Shown here piece by piece: positions 1 to 7,336 of a stretch of DNA of 10,682 nucleotides (positions are counted from its first letter, which is position 1; each line of letters begins with the position of its first letter). The stretch spans positions 4,036-14,717 of the forward strand of contig NVXB01000082.1 in NCBI GenBank assembly GCA_002746425.1, given 5' to 3'. A model generated the notes under the pieces. It made no database searches. It was not told where the DNA came from and saw only the letters and a program-made list of their open reading frames with translations. The DNA is from Hyphomicrobiales bacterium (GTDB lineage: Bacteria > Pseudomonadota > Alphaproteobacteria > Rhizobiales > GCA-2746425). The position numbers and the translations under genes are program-made.

Positions 1-1392
1 ATCCTGTTTGGCCATTATGTGGCCGATTCCGGGGTTGTGCACGCGTTTGGTCAGGAATTACCGGAAGGTGATCCACAAGCCGCGCTTAATGCGGGCATCG
101 GCATGGTGCACCAGCATTTTACGCTGGCAGATAATATGTCGGTGCTGGAAAATATCGCGCTTGGCACGCAAGGCTTGTTATCGCTGCGTTTTGATCGCGC
201 CAAGGCCAAGGCACGCATTGCCAAATATGCCCAGGATTTCGGCCTTGTTGTCGATCCCGACGCCCGGGTGGCCGATCTATCGGTGGGCGAGCGCCAGCGC
301 GTGGAAATTCTTAAAGCGCTATACCGCGATGCACGCATTCTTATTCTCGATGAGCCAACCGCGGTTTTAACTCCGGTTGAGACAGACGCCCTGTTTAAAA
401 CCCTAAAAATGCTGGTTGATAACGGGCTGTCGATCATCTTCATTTCGCACAAATTGCACGAAGTTATGGCCGCCTCAAACCGCGTGCTGGTGCTGCGCGG
501 CGGCAAGTTGGTAGGTGAGCGGGCAACCGCCGACACCAGCGCCAAAGAACTGGCGAGCCTAATGGTGGGCGATGAAATTGAACAGCCAAAAATAGCACCA
601 GCCAAAGTAGGCGATGTGCTGTTTGAGCTGAAAAATGTTTCTACTGCTGGCAAAGGCACCGGCTCTGCGCTCAACGGTGTGTCGCTGCAATTGCGCGGCG
701 GCGAGATTACCGGTCTGGCGGGCGTGTCCGGCAATGGGCAAGCGGCACTGGCCTCGCTCATTTCTGGCACCATTAATCTCAAATCCGGCGAGGTGCTGGT
801 GCGCGGGAGCAAAGCCAAACGCTGGTCGGCCAATATCGCGCTTGGTAACAAGATTGGCCGCATCCCCGAAGATCGCCACGCTGTTGGCATGATCGGCGAT
901 ATGAGCGTGACCGAAAACGTGATCTCTGAAGCTTATAAAACAAAGCGCTTTGCCCGAAATGGTTTTTTGAACTGGGGCGCAGCGCGTGATTTTGCTCAGC
1001 AGATTATCGAGGATTTTGATGTCAAATGCCCCTCGCCAGAAGCGCGGGTGCGGCTGCTCTCCGGCGGTAACATGCAAAAGTTGATTTTGGGCCGGGCGCT
1101 GGATGGTGACCCCGATATTATTCTGGCCAGCCAACCCACACGCGGGCTGGATGTTGGCGCGGTGGCCTATGTTCACCGGCAATTGCTGGCAGCGCGGGCG
1201 CGCGGAGCCGCCATTCTGTTGATTTCTGAAGATCTGGATGAAGTGATGAGCCTCTCTGACCAAATAATCGTCATGTCCAAGGGCAGGCTTTCCAAGCCCG
1301 AGCCGCGTGGCACACGCACTATTGCTGAATTGGGCGAGCTGATGGCTGGTCATGGTTTTGATGCAGAAGGTGAGGTGCCTCATGCGGCTTGA
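1..1392 (+). CDS. Nucleoside-type ABC transporter ATPase, two NBDs (5' partial)
   Basis: Cytoplasmic ATPase subunit that would drive the two permeases encoded next. The reading frame is open from base 1, so the start and the first Walker A (roughly 45-50 residues) lie outside the window; the in-frame GTG at 19 is internal. NBD1 shows a Q-loop (MVHQHF), the signature LSVGERQ at about 277-300, Walker B LILDEPTAVLTP and the H-loop ISHKLHEV. NBD2 has the degenerate Walker A GVSGNGQAAL, signature LSGGNMQK and a Walker B-like ILASQPTRGLDVGA in which the usual catalytic Glu is Gln. This asymmetric pair is typical of the sugar/nucleoside (RbsA, YufO/NupO) class. The partner permeases and the cytosine deaminase downstream favour a nucleoside or nucleobase substrate over a sugar, by inference. 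The stop overlaps the next gene by 11 bases. The family is certain; the substrate is not shown by the sequence. Confidence 0.93.
   Translation: MLFGHYVADSGVVHAFGQELPEGDPQAALNAGIGMVHQHFTLADNMSVLENIALGTQGLLSLRFDRAKAKARIAKYAQDFGLVVDPDARVADLSVGERQRVEILKALYRDARILILDEPTAVLTPVETDALFKTLKMLVDNGLSIIFISHKLHEVMAASNRVLVLRGGKLVGERATADTSAKELASLMVGDEIEQPKIAPAKVGDVLFELKNVSTAGKGTGSALNGVSLQLRGGEITGLAGVSGNGQAALASLISGTINLKSGEVLVRGSKAKRWSANIALGNKIGRIPEDRHAVGMIGDMSVTENVISEAYKTKRFARNGFLNWGAARDFAQQIIEDFDVKCPSPEARVRLLSGGNMQKLILGRALDGDPDIILASQPTRGLDVGAVAYVHRQLLAARARGAAILLISEDLDEVMSLSDQIIVMSKGRLSKPEPRGTRTIAELGELMAGHGFDAEGEVPHAA
1367..1375 (+). promoter_or_regulatory. Ribosome binding site setting the first permease start
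   Basis: AAGGTGAGG lies inside the end of the ATPase gene, 6 bases before the ATG at 1382. It supports 1382 as the permease start over the in-frame ATGs at 1352 and 1361, which would add residues that look unlike this family. Confidence 0.7.
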
Positions 1393-2431
1393 ACCCAAAC
1401 CCGCGCCGAGCTTGTTCATTAGTTTGAGCTACCCAGTGCTGGCCATCCTCGCGACATTTATTATCGCCGCTGTACTGGTGATGATTGCAGGCGCTGAACC
1501 ATTTTCCGTGTTTTATCTGGTGTTTAAAGGCGCAGCAGGATCACAATTTGCCTTGCTGGAAACTCTGACACGGGCAACGCCGCTGATCTTCACTGGCCTT
1601 GCCATTGCCGTGGCATTTCGCGCCAAGCTGTGGAACATTGGTGCAGAGGCGCAGCTTTACGCTGGCGCTGTTATGGTGGTGCTGCTGGGCACCGGTGCCA
1701 TATCTGCGCCGCCCATCATTATGATCCCGATTATCATTGCCGGAGCGATGCTCGCCGGTGCCTTGCTGCTGCTCGGCCCTGCGATCTTAAAAGTGCGTTT
1801 TGGCGTTGATGAAGTGGTCACCACTCTGTTGCTGAATTTCATTTTTCTGCTGGTGGTGTCGCTGCTGTTGGAAGGCCCGCTTAAAGACCCCATGGGACTT
1901 GGCTGGCCGCAATCAGAACGCATCATTGCTGATGCAAGGTTGCCGCGTATCATTCAGGGCAAGCGGCTGCATTATGGTTTTATAATTGCCATTGCCAGCG
2001 CCGTTGGCGTCTGGATTATCATGGCGCGCACCACGCTTGGTTATGAAATGCGCTCGGTGGGCCATAACCCAGAAGCCGCTAAATTTGCGGGCATTCCGGT
2101 CAATCGTGTTTTGGTTAAAACGGCGCTTCTTTCTGGCGGCCTTGCAGCTCTTGCTGGGGTGTCAGAAGTCGCCGGTTTAAAAGGTAATCTGACGCTCGAT
2201 ATATCACCCGGTTTTGGCTACACCGGCATTGTGGTTGCCATGCTGGCGCTGCTTAATCCGCTGGGCGTTGTCATCTCGGCCATCTTCGTTGCCGGTATTT
2301 TTGTCGGGGCGGATGCGATGAGCCGCGCGGCAGGCGTGCCCAGCTATATCTCCGAAGTGATGGTCGCAACAGCGCTGCTGTGCATGGTCACCGCCATTAT
2401 GCTCACCCGCTACCGTATCAGGTGGAAATGA
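1382..2431 (+). CDS. ABC transporter permease, nucleoside (YufP/NupP-like) class
   Basis: Inner-membrane permease of the BPD_transp_2 (LivH/RbsC-like) family, 349 residues. The start at 1382 follows a good AAGGTGAGG site. The protein is almost wholly hydrophobic with about 8-10 membrane segments, starting with one at about residues 15-37. The family motif WNIGAEAQLYAG is at residues 84-95. The cytoplasmic coupling loop is VGHNPEAAKFAGIPVNRV, in the C-terminal half, and is expected to contact the ATPase. This is the longer of the two permeases, as in NupP/NupQ pairs. It overlaps the ATPase by 11 bases and meets the second permease at a TGATG/ATGA junction, so the three proteins are probably made in a coupled way. 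Substrate is inferred from the class and from the deaminase in the operon: nucleoside or nucleobase. Confidence 0.9.
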   Translation: MRLEPKPAPSLFISLSYPVLAILATFIIAAVLVMIAGAEPFSVFYLVFKGAAGSQFALLETLTRATPLIFTGLAIAVAFRAKLWNIGAEAQLYAGAVMVVLLGTGAISAPPIIMIPIIIAGAMLAGALLLLGPAILKVRFGVDEVVTTLLLNFIFLLVVSLLLEGPLKDPMGLGWPQSERIIADARLPRIIQGKRLHYGFIIAIASAVGVWIIMARTTLGYEMRSVGHNPEAAKFAGIPVNRVLVKTALLSGGLAALAGVSEVAGLKGNLTLDISPGFGYTGIVVAMLALLNPLGVVISAIFVAGIFVGADAMSRAAGVPSYISEVMVATALLCMVTAIMLTRYRIRWK

Positions 2432-3378
2432 TGTTGATCGACGCCATTGAAATTCTGTTCACGACCAGCCTGTGGGTTGCCGCTATCCGCATCGCCTCAC
2501 CGCTGATTTTTGCCACCATGGGCGAATTGATTTGCGAGCGTGCCGGGGTGCTTAATCTGGGCATTGAGGGCATCATGGTTTCCGGAGCCTTTACTGGTTG
2601 GCTAACCGTGTATCTGGGCGGTGATTTATGGGCCGGGGTTTTGGTTGCCGGGTTAACCGGCGCGATGTTTGGTCTGCTCCACGGCTTTCTCACTGTGCCG
2701 CTGGGCCTGTCGCAGCATGTGACCGGCATAGGCATTACCTTGCTGGCCACCAGCCTGACCTATTTTACCTATCGTGTGGCCTTGTCAGATGTCACCTCAC
2801 CGCCAAAAATTGATGCTTTTGAGCCTTATGCGGTGCCGGGCCTATCTGAAATACCGTTTCTGGGCGAGATACTTTTCTATCAAACCCCACTGACCTATTT
2901 TGCCTATTTTATTGTGGCTCTGGTGTCGTGGGGGCTATACCGCACGCCGCTTGGATTGGCTGTTCGGGCCGTTGGCGAAAACCCATCGGCTGTTGAGGCG
3001 CAAGGTATCAGCGTTACCGCCATTCGTGTTGGCGCAGTCATGACTGGCTCTGCCTTAATGGCCATTGGCGGCGCGTTTCTCACCATGTCTTCGTTCAACT
3101 CGTTCTTCTTCGAGATGATCAATGGGCGCGGCTGGATATGTATTGCTCTGGTGGTGTTTGGCTCCTGGCGACCCGGCAAAGCGCTGCTTGGCGCGATTCT
3201 GTTTGCCGCCTTTGATGCCTATCAAATCCGCTTGCAACAGGTGACCGGCGGCGTGGTGCCTTATCAGCTGTTCCTGATGATGCCCTATGTACTGTCTATT
3301 CTGGCGCTGATTATTGTGGCGCGGCGCGCGAGCTATCCCAAAGCATTGATGATCCCCTACCAAAAGGGCGAAAGATGA
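2431..3378 (+). CDS. ABC transporter permease, nucleoside (YufQ/NupQ-like) class
   Basis: Second inner-membrane permease of the same BPD_transp_2 family, about 315 residues, forming a heterodimer with the first by family analogy. The motif NLGIEG is at about residues 42-47, preceded by GELICERAGVL. The coupling loop VGENPSAVEAQGISV follows in the third quarter. Membrane segments fill most of the rest. Two starts are possible: ATG 2428 (4-base ATGA overlap) or ATG 2431 (TGATG). I chose 2431 because AGGTGG at 2420-2425 is then 5 bases away, while it is only 2 bases from 2428. The in-frame ATG at 2380 lies deep in the previous gene and is unlikely. The stop overlaps the deaminase start by ATGA. 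Confidence 0.9.
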   Translation: MLIDAIEILFTTSLWVAAIRIASPLIFATMGELICERAGVLNLGIEGIMVSGAFTGWLTVYLGGDLWAGVLVAGLTGAMFGLLHGFLTVPLGLSQHVTGIGITLLATSLTYFTYRVALSDVTSPPKIDAFEPYAVPGLSEIPFLGEILFYQTPLTYFAYFIVALVSWGLYRTPLGLAVRAVGENPSAVEAQGISVTAIRVGAVMTGSALMAIGGAFLTMSSFNSFFFEMINGRGWICIALVVFGSWRPGKALLGAILFAAFDAYQIRLQQVTGGVVPYQLFLMMPYVLSILALIIVARRASYPKALMIPYQKGER

Positions 3379-4658
3379 GTTTTGATCTTTTAATAAAGGG
3401 CGGTGTGCTGCCCGACGGGTCGGTCGCTGATATCGGCATTATTGGCGAGGAAATCGCGGCGATTGAACCCGCGATACATGCCGATTCTGGTGCTAAATAT
3501 GATGTGTCCGGCAATCTGGTGTCGCCGCCCTTTGTTGACCCGCATTTTCATATGGATGCAACGCTTTCCTATGGCCTGCCGCGCATCAATAGGTCCGGTA
3601 CGTTGCTAGAAGGTATCGGCCTTTGGGGTGAATTAAAACCGCTGCTGACCCACGAAGCGGTCAAAGAACGCGCGCTTGCTTATTGCGATTGGGCAGCATC
3701 GATGGGCCTGCTGGCCATCCGCACCCATGTCGATGTATGTGATGACCGCCTTTTGGCCGTTGAAGCCCTGCTGGAAGTGCGCAAGGAAGTGGCGCATTAC
3801 ATTGATTTGCAACTCGTTGCCTTTCCGCAAGATGGCGTTTACCGCGACCCAACTGCCATGCAAAATGTCATCCGCGCGCTGGATATGGGCGTTGATGTGG
3901 TCGGCGGCATTCCGCATTTTGAACGCACCATGGAAGATGGCCGCCGCTCGGTAACAACCCTTTGCGAAATTGCGGCAGAGCGCGGCTTGCAAGTGGATAT
4001 GCATTGCGATGAAACCGACGATCCCAATTCGCGCCATATCGAGCAGCTGGCCTATGAAACCCAGCGCCTTGGGTTGCAGGGCAGGGTGGCCGGTTCGCAC
4101 CTGACCTCAATGCACTCGATGGATAATTACTACGTTTCCAAACTGCTGCCGCTGATCGCCGAGGCCGAGGTTTCTGCCATTCCCAATCCGCTGATCAACA
4201 TCACCATTCAGGGTCGCCACGACACCTATCCCAAACGCCGGGGACAAACCCGCGTGCCGGAAATGCTGGCCCACGGTATTCGCGTGGGTTGGGGCCAGGA
4301 TTGCGTGCTGGATCCATGGTATCCACTGGGCACTGCCGATATGCTGGACGTGGCCTTTATGGGGCTACATGTGGCGCAAATGACCAGCCCTGCCGAAATG
4401 ACACAGTGCTTCGACATGGTCACCAACGTTAATGCCGCGATTATGAATCTGGATGATTACGGCCTGGCCGTTGGCAAAAAAGCCAGCCTTGTGGTGCTGG
4501 ATGCGGGTAATCCGATTGAAGCCATAAGGCTGCGGCCAGAGCGTTTATTAGTCGTGGCAAAAGGCCGGGTGATTGCCCAGCGCAACCAGCAAAACACCCG
4601 TTTGTCGCTGCCCGGGCGGCCAGAACAGATTAATCGGCGGCACACATTGCCGTCCTGA
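3375..4658 (+). CDS. codA: Cytosine deaminase-like amidohydrolase
   Basis: Metal-dependent cytosolic amidohydrolase of 427 residues, the usual length for CodA (cytosine to uracil plus ammonia, pyrimidine salvage). Similarity to E. coli CodA is clear along the whole length, including THVDV, LVAFPQDG, GGIPHFE, DMHCDE, GRHDTYPKRRG and DPWYPLGTADML. Metal and catalytic residues are present: H57 and H59 (PHFHMD), H210, E213, H242 (SHLTSMH) and D309, matching E. coli H61, H63, H214, E217, H246 and D313 at a constant offset of 4. E. coli H312 and D314 are replaced by Q308 and C310, so substrate preference could differ (cytosine, 5-methylcytosine, isoguanine or another azine). The start overlaps the permease stop by ATGA with AAAGGG 6 bases upstream. 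It is the last gene of the nucleoside ABC operon, so it probably acts on the imported compound. Confidence 0.87.
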   Translation: MSFDLLIKGGVLPDGSVADIGIIGEEIAAIEPAIHADSGAKYDVSGNLVSPPFVDPHFHMDATLSYGLPRINRSGTLLEGIGLWGELKPLLTHEAVKERALAYCDWAASMGLLAIRTHVDVCDDRLLAVEALLEVRKEVAHYIDLQLVAFPQDGVYRDPTAMQNVIRALDMGVDVVGGIPHFERTMEDGRRSVTTLCEIAAERGLQVDMHCDETDDPNSRHIEQLAYETQRLGLQGRVAGSHLTSMHSMDNYYVSKLLPLIAEAEVSAIPNPLINITIQGRHDTYPKRRGQTRVPEMLAHGIRVGWGQDCVLDPWYPLGTADMLDVAFMGLHVAQMTSPAEMTQCFDMVTNVNAAIMNLDDYGLAVGKKASLVVLDAGNPIEAIRLRPERLLVVAKGRVIAQRNQQNTRLSLPGRPEQINRRHTLPS

Positions 4659-4687
4659 AACTGACCTATAGGGATCAAAACATCGGC

Positions 4688-4716
4688 TTGACTTGGCAAT
4701 TGTAACGGCGATACGG
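4688..4716 (+). promoter_or_regulatory. Putative sigma-70 promoter for the tetR-TRAP unit
   Basis: TTGACT at 4688-4693, in the context CTTGACTT favoured in alphaproteobacteria, is followed after 17 bases by ATACGG at 4711-4716 as a weak -10. This would place the transcript start at about 4722-4725, on or next to the tetR ATG at 4724. It sits in the 65-base gap after the deaminase gene. Assignment is by eye only. Confidence 0.45.
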
Positions 4717-4724
4717 TGCCGTTA
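4703..4724. promoter_or_regulatory. Inverted repeat, candidate TetR operator
   Basis: The arms TAACGGC (4703-4709) and GCCGTTA (4718-4724) are perfect complements separated by 8 bases, 22 bases in all. That is a usual size for a TetR-family operator. It covers the putative -10 and ends on the first base of the tetR ATG, so a bound regulator would block its own transcription. A second, offset pair, TTGTAAC (4700-4706) and GTTACAA (4735-4741), overlaps it and could be an alternative or additional half-site pair. Binding by the adjacent regulator is inferred from position. Confidence 0.5.
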
Positions 4725-5425
4725 TGGTACAAGTGTTACAAAAATTGGGTCAGTTGAACAAGTCGACGACCACTTCTACGAGTAAGCGCAACGCGCACTC
4801 GTCATCTGTAGCTATTCTCGATGCAGCTGAACATCTCATGTCGCTGCGCGGTTACAATAGCGTTAGCATGCGAGAGATTGCCAAACAGGCCAAAGTCAGC
4901 CTTAGCAGCGTCACGCATTTTTATGGCACCAAAGAAAATTTGCTGGCCGCGATTTACGAGCGCCATACCAAGCCAATGAATGCCCGCCGCGTTGAATTGC
5001 TAAACGAGGCAGCGCGAATTTCTAACCCTGATGAGCAGCTCTCTGCCATTGTGCGGGCCTATATTATTCCCGCTTTTTCCTCCCAAACCGATAGCGGTGG
5101 CGGCGCGCAATTCACCCGTCTGCGCGGCATCATGTCGATGGAAGGCCATGACGTGGCCAAACGGATTATTGCTGGATCGTTTGATGAAATCAGCAATATT
5201 TTTATCGATGCGATACATCATGCTGTGCCGAACTCTGATCGGGTATCGATCATCTGGCGCGCGCATTTTCTGCTGGGGTCCCTGTATTACACCCTTGTCA
5301 CCCCAGAGCGTATTGACCGCCTGACGGGCGAAGATGGCGCTGGCTCAGATCATACCCGCGCGGTCGATGAGCTTGTCAGCGCTACCGTCGCTTCCTTCAA
5401 AGATCTTGCCGGGAGCGCCGCATGA
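4724..5425 (+). CDS. TetR/AcrR-family transcriptional regulator
   Basis: DNA-binding regulator of 233 residues, slightly long for the family because of a Ser/Thr-rich N-terminal tail (about residues 12-28). The N-terminal HTH is clear at about residues 29-80: ILDAAEHLMSLRGYNSVSMREI, recognition-helix region AKVSLSSVTHFYGTKENLL. The C-terminal ligand-binding and dimer domain (about 85-230) is not of a subfamily I can name; it does not resemble the uracil regulator RutR. It overlaps the TRAP permease start by ATGA, so the regulator and transporter are co-translated, which strongly suggests it controls this transporter and perhaps itself. The ligand may be the transported carboxylate (inference). 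No Shine-Dalgarno precedes ATG 4724; the next in-frame ATG (residue 39) would cut into the HTH, so a leaderless start is likely. Confidence 0.9.
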   Translation: MVQVLQKLGQLNKSTTTSTSKRNAHSSSVAILDAAEHLMSLRGYNSVSMREIAKQAKVSLSSVTHFYGTKENLLAAIYERHTKPMNARRVELLNEAARISNPDEQLSAIVRAYIIPAFSSQTDSGGGAQFTRLRGIMSMEGHDVAKRIIAGSFDEISNIFIDAIHHAVPNSDRVSIIWRAHFLLGSLYYTLVTPERIDRLTGEDGAGSDHTRAVDELVSATVASFKDLAGSAA

Positions 5426-7311
5426 CCCTTAATGCCAAAACATTTGTTGCCGTGTGCGGCTTTGCCATGACGCTGGCCTGCGTGCTGTGGAATCTGGATA
5501 CCCATACCCGCTTGGGCTTTGCCCTGCTGACAGAGCAATATCTGGCGTTTCAGCTCGGTCTTGCCGCTTGTATTGTCTTCCTCTCCAGCAGTTTTTCGCA
5601 AGCGAAGAGCGATAAGCCCGGCATAATCGGCTGGATTCTCGCCATGGTGGCGCTAGCAGTGCTGATGTACACAGCGGTCAATTATCTGGAGCTGTTGCAA
5701 CAGCAAGCTGATCGCCCACCTATCCTGACATTGATTGGGGCAGTGGTGGTTTTCTGCGTCATGGAAGGCATTCGCCGCCGCGCAGGCACCGCCCTTTGCA
5801 TCATCGTTGGCGCGTTTATTGTTTATGCGCTTTTCGCACATTTGGTGCCCGGCCCATTGATTGGCCGCGAGATGAAGCCGGTCGTTCTGCTGCAATATAT
5901 CGGCTTTGATCCCAGCTCCGCATTCTCGCTTCCGCTCACCGTGGCCTCGGTCATCGTCATTCTGTTCGTGTTTTTTGGCAAATTGTTGTTTCTGGCAGGT
6001 GGCGGTGCGTTCTTCACTGATCTTGCCATGGCCTTAACCGGCCAAAGCCGTGGCGGCAGTGCCAAGATTTCCGTGGTCGCATCGGCGCTGTTTGGGTCTA
6101 TTTCCGGCAGTGCGGTATCGAATGTGGTGACCACTGGCGTCATCACCATTCCGCTTATGCGCAAGGGTGGCTATTCGGCGCGAGACGCCGGAGCGATCGA
6201 AGCCATCGCCTCAACCGGCGGGCAATTGACGCCGCCTATTATGGGCGCAGCGGCGTTCTTAATGGCCGAGTTTTTAGAAATTTCATACACCACCGTGGCC
6301 ATCGCTGCGGTCATTCCGGCGGCGCTGTATTACTTCAGCGTGTTTCTTCAGGTTGACCTCATCGCTGGCCGTGACCAGATCGCCGTGGCTGATGCTGAGC
6401 ACCGCCGTGCAAGCGATGTATTTCGCGAGGGCTGGCACTTGGCCCTGCCTTTCGTTGTTTTGCTGGTGGCTCTGTTTGGTTATGGCATTGACCCGTCAAA
6501 GGCGGCGCTGCTATCCGCGCTTTGCATTGTCATTGTGGGGGCCATGCGTCCCTATCAAGGCGAACGCATTACCTTTGATCGGCTGATCGAGGCGTTTGTT
6601 GATACCGGGCGATCGCTGGTGGATTTGTTGCTCATTGTCACCGCCGCCGGATTTGTCATCGGCATCTTGAACATCACCGGCCTTGGCTTTGCGTTGACCC
6701 TTTTGCTGGTCGATAGCATTGGCAGCAATTTGATTGTCATCTTGCTGATTTCGGCGCTGATTTGTATTGTGCTTGGCATGGGTATGCCGACATCCGGCGT
6801 CTATGTGCTGCTGGCGGTTCTCATCGCGCCGACTATGGTGGAAGCAGGCATTGAGCCGATTTCGGCGCATTTGTTCATTCTGTATTTCGGCATGATGTCG
6901 ATGATCACGCCGCCAATAGCCCTGGCTGCTTTTGCCGCCGCCGCGATAACCGGCGAGAGTGCCATGCAAACTGGCATCGCCTCGATGCGTATCGGTTGGG
7001 CGTCTTATGTTATTCCATTTGCCTTTGTAGCAACGCCCGCTTTGCTGCTGAAAGGCAGCGCGCTGGAGACCTCCATTGCGCTGGCCCAAACTGTTGTCGG
7101 CGTGTTTGCGGTTTCTGTCGCGGTGGTTGGCTTCTTCATGAAAAAACTTGGAGTTGGTTTGCGCATCGCTCTGGCGGTTGCGGGTCTCATCGGCATGCCG
7201 CTTTTTGGCGGCGCTGGAGACTATTTACCACTCAATTATGCATTCGCGATCATGGCTTGTCTCGGCCTTGTCGCGCTTTACGTGCAGGCAAAGAAAACAA
7301 GTTTTGCCTGA
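5422..7311 (+). CDS. TRAP transporter fused permease, TAXI type (DctQ-DctM fusion)
   Basis: Inner-membrane secondary transporter of 629 residues joining the small (DctQ-like) and large (DctM-like) TRAP subunits in one chain, the normal form for TAXI TRAP systems. These use a sodium or proton gradient to import organic acids delivered by a periplasmic protein. Residues 1-140 carry about four or more membrane helices. The DctM part follows with the family blocks GSISGSAVSNV (225-235), STGGQLTPPIMGAAAFL (264-280) and, in the second repeat, GMGMPTSGVYVLL (452-464) and MITPPIALAAFAAAAI (494-509). The start at 5422 overlaps the regulator stop, with GGGAG at 5411-5415 six bases upstream. The binding-protein gene follows 25 bases later. 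The family does not reveal the substrate; the LigI-like hydrolase downstream suggests a pyrone or lactone carboxylate. Confidence 0.95.
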   Translation: MTLNAKTFVAVCGFAMTLACVLWNLDTHTRLGFALLTEQYLAFQLGLAACIVFLSSSFSQAKSDKPGIIGWILAMVALAVLMYTAVNYLELLQQQADRPPILTLIGAVVVFCVMEGIRRRAGTALCIIVGAFIVYALFAHLVPGPLIGREMKPVVLLQYIGFDPSSAFSLPLTVASVIVILFVFFGKLLFLAGGGAFFTDLAMALTGQSRGGSAKISVVASALFGSISGSAVSNVVTTGVITIPLMRKGGYSARDAGAIEAIASTGGQLTPPIMGAAAFLMAEFLEISYTTVAIAAVIPAALYYFSVFLQVDLIAGRDQIAVADAEHRRASDVFREGWHLALPFVVLLVALFGYGIDPSKAALLSALCIVIVGAMRPYQGERITFDRLIEAFVDTGRSLVDLLLIVTAAGFVIGILNITGLGFALTLLLVDSIGSNLIVILLISALICIVLGMGMPTSGVYVLLAVLIAPTMVEAGIEPISAHLFILYFGMMSMITPPIALAAFAAAAITGESAMQTGIASMRIGWASYVIPFAFVATPALLLKGSALETSIALAQTVVGVFAVSVAVVGFFMKKLGVGLRIALAVAGLIGMPLFGGAGDYLPLNYAFAIMACLGLVALYVQAKKTSFA

Positions 7312-7336
7312 TCTGAAACTCAATGGGAGAACCATA

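Noticed and set aside
51..890. Long minus-strand open frame opposite the ABC ATPase gene
   Set aside because: It lies wholly antisense to a well-supported ATPase, shows no recognisable motif and has Ser/Pro/Arg-rich composition typical of a shadow frame.
559..1419. Second long minus-strand open frame opposite the ATPase
   Set aside because: Also fully antisense to conserved ATPase coding sequence, with His/Gln-rich low-specificity content and no plausible domain.
6511..7089. 192-codon minus-strand open frame inside the TRAP permease gene
   Set aside because: Strongly basic and Gln/Asn/Arg-rich, as expected from the reverse of hydrophobic membrane codons; the plus strand carries clear TRAP motifs.
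7148..7336. Upstream extension of the TAXI binding protein
   Set aside because: It overlaps the end of the TRAP permease in another frame and would bury the signal peptide; the ATG at 7337 has a good ribosome binding site.
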